From an uncultured Rhodospirillaceae bacterium (lineage in GTDB: Bacteria > Pseudomonadota > Alphaproteobacteria > Rhodospirillales > Magnetospirillaceae), in NCBI GenBank assembly GCA_937887565.1, contig CALABS010000018.1, positions 124,001 through 188,000 of the forward strand: a DNA stretch of 64,000 nt. The letters are read 5' to 3'. Positions 62,877 through 64,000 of the stretch are shown here, one piece after another. The notes below the pieces were generated by a model. That model ran no database searches and had not been told where the DNA came from. It worked only from the letters and a program-made list of their open reading frames with translations. Within the stretch, counting starts at the first letter, position 1; each line of letters begins with the position of its first letter. The translations under genes were made by a program, and so were the position numbers.

Positions 62877-62933
62877 GGTCATCGGCCTCCACGTACGGGG
62901 GCGCGATGTTGCATCGCGGCATCGCCGGCCTCA

Positions 62934-62947
62934 TCGACAATTCTCAA
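62934..62947. promoter_or_regulatory. FNR-like half-conserved box in a divergent promoter
   Basis: TCGACAATTCTCAA (reverse complement TTGAGAATTGTCGA) matches 7 of the 10 informative bases of the FNR/FixK site TTGAT-N4-ATCAA and is symmetric at 10 of 14 positions. It lies about 75-88 bp before the Crp/Fnr start and 58-71 bp before the membrane-protein start. Weak evidence. Confidence 0.3.
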
Positions 62948-63021
62948 CGCCCCCCAGATTGCCGTTGTCGGCCGCCGCCGCCGCTGATAGACACGAAGGC
63001 GCAGGGGATGGACGCGGACCA

Positions 63022-63726
63022 ATGAAGAAGAGCCAGATCGAGGCCGCTTGGAAGGGCAATGCCCAGTGCGATCGCTGCGGCATCCGCGACCTCGTCCTGT
63101 TCGCGGACCTCGCCGAATCGGATTTCAACCTCATCCACCTGCCCATCGATGAGATCGAATGCGACCCCGGCTCGACGCTCTATTCCGAGGGCGACGACGG
63201 AACCGCCGTCTACACCATCCGCTCCGGCCTAGTGAAGCTGGTCCAGTACCTGCCCGACGGCAGCCAACGCATCGTCCGCCTGCTCCGCCCGGGCGCCACC
63301 GCCGGGTTGGAGACCACCGTCGGCGAGTCCTACCAGCACACCGCCATCGTCCTCCAACGGGCCCTGGCCTGCCGCATTCCCAAGCAGGTGATCGACCGTC
63401 TCAGCCGCGAGACGCCGCGCCTGCACAGCCAGTTGATGCGCCGCTGGCACGCCGCGCTCACCCAGGCCGACGACTGGCTGACCGAGCTGTCGACCGGCAA
63501 GGCACCGCAAAGGCTCGCCCGTTTTCTCCTCCAGACCATGGAGGCCGACGGCACCGCCATGCTGTTCACCCGAGAGGATCTGGGCGCCATGCTCGGCATC
63601 ACCACCGAGCATGCCAGCCGCACGGTGGCGGAATTCAAGCGCAACAAGACGATCACGGAGATCGGGCCCAACCGTTTCCGTTGCGACCGCGACCAGTTGG
63701 AGTGCATCGCCGCCGCCGAGTGCTGA
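63022..63726 (+). CDS. Crp/Fnr-family transcription regulator
   Basis: A 234-residue regulator. An N-terminal cysteine pair (Cys16, Cys19), a cNMP-fold sensor (about 35-125) and a C-terminal helix-turn-helix (about 182-205) are visible. The recognition helix TTEHASRTVAEF carries the E..SR signature (Glu196, Ser199, Arg200) that reads TTGAT/ATCAA half-sites in FNR/FixK proteins. Cys47 and Cys117 are also present, but the third N-terminal cysteine of classic FNR is missing, so Fe-S binding is uncertain. It is divergent from the membrane protein and may control the cyd genes (inference). Confidence 0.9.
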   Translation: MKKSQIEAAWKGNAQCDRCGIRDLVLFADLAESDFNLIHLPIDEIECDPGSTLYSEGDDGTAVYTIRSGLVKLVQYLPDGSQRIVRLLRPGATAGLETTVGESYQHTAIVLQRALACRIPKQVIDRLSRETPRLHSQLMRRWHAALTQADDWLTELSTGKAPQRLARFLLQTMEADGTAMLFTREDLGAMLGITTEHASRTVAEFKRNKTITEIGPNRFRCDRDQLECIAAAEC

Positions 63727-63785
63727 GGGCCCGATCCACCGAGACGTTCAGGCCGGACTGTGGCTTCCCCGCGAAAGGACATGCG

Positions 63786-64000
63786 ATGGCGAAGAACACC
63801 ATTTGCCTCTGGTACGACAAGGACGCCGAGGACGCGGCCCGCTTCTACGCCGCGACCTTTCCGGACAGCACGGTCGGCGCCGTCTTCCATGCTCCCTGCG
63901 ACTACCCGTCGGGCAAGGAGGGGGACGTGCTGACGGTGGAGTTCACGGTCGCCGGCATCCCCTGCCTCGGCCTCAACGGCGGCCCGACCTTCACCCACAA
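63786..64000 (+). CDS. VOC/PhnB-like protein (partial)
   Basis: The first 71 codons are inside the window and the gene runs off the right edge. The start MAKNTICLWYDKDAEDAARF and FYAATFPDSTVGAV match the VOC (3-demethylubiquinone methyltransferase-like/PhnB) family, which often includes small metal-dependent or binding proteins of unclear role. AAAGGA about seven bases upstream supports the ATG at 63786. Confidence 0.8.
   Translation, partial: MAKNTICLWYDKDAEDAARFYAATFPDSTVGAVFHAPCDYPSGKEGDVLTVEFTVAGIPCLGLNGGPTFTH

Noticed and set aside
1..64000. Mobile elements, tRNA, rRNA or magnetosome genes
   Set aside because: I found no transposase, integrase, tRNA cloverleaf, rRNA stretch or mam/mms gene despite the Magnetospirillum-like character.

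Overview
The window is 64 kb of very GC-rich, densely packed chromosomal DNA from an alphaproteobacterium. Gene order (scpB-scpA-M50 protease-nagZ-SPOR-argS-dgt facing erpA and xthA), a bacteriohemerythrin, and FNR-type and cytochrome bd respiratory genes point to the Rhodospirillales, probably a Magnetospirillum-like organism. That placement is inferred from gene content and style, not from a marker gene. I see no rRNA, tRNA, insertion sequence, prophage or CRISPR array. Many neighbouring genes overlap by the 4-base ATGA or GTGA junction.

Layout. (1) 1-9101: a housekeeping block for chromosome condensation (scpAB), wall recycling and septal wall binding (nagZ, SPOR), arginyl-tRNA synthesis, dNTP control, Fe-S assembly (erpA) and DNA repair (xthA). 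(2) 9195-14614: ferredoxin-NADP reductase, a diiron heme-oxygenase-like oxidase, a hemerythrin-receiver fusion, ilvD and a small membrane protein. (3) 14643-25601: lytic transglycosylase, copper chaperone, dapA, smpB, a sulfite-oxidase-like enzyme, a large histidine kinase, an M23 peptidase, pgpA, cinA, a cyclic-nucleotide-binding protein and a lipoprotein. (4) 25687-35022: acetate/acyl-phosphate metabolism (ackA plus a MaoC-phosphotransacetylase fusion), a SLAC1/TehA-type transporter, a Pat-like protein acetyltransferase and an EF-hand membrane protein. (5) 35012-42290: a thioredoxin-DsbD/CcdA fusion, a P-type cation ATPase and a GGDEF-EAL protein, divergent from a motAB stator pair. (6) 42439-51954: six consecutive exported or lipoprotein genes on the minus strand, mostly unrecognised, with a divergent DUF4424-type exported protein. 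This is the most novel-looking region. (7) 51990-54418: DUF1579 protein, methyltransferase, cytochrome c, peroxiredoxin. (8) 54596-63726: a complete cytochrome bd-I locus (cydA, cydB, the 36-residue cydX, cydD, cydC) with a DUF2946-like gene ahead of it, an unusual polytopic membrane protein and a divergent Crp/Fnr regulator. A partial VOC-family gene runs off the right edge.

How it fits together: the second half suits a microaerobic/anaerobic lifestyle. Cytochrome bd with its CydDC exporter, an FNR-like regulator, a peroxiredoxin, hemerythrin and diiron proteins, and acetate-forming enzymes all deal with low oxygen or redox stress. The stator genes and c-di-GMP enzyme link to motility. Several intergenic hairpins and palindromes were read by eye: strong terminators at 53747-53772 and 9102-9123, a nested palindromic element at 22196-22281, and a possible Fur-like palindrome at 61580-61595.
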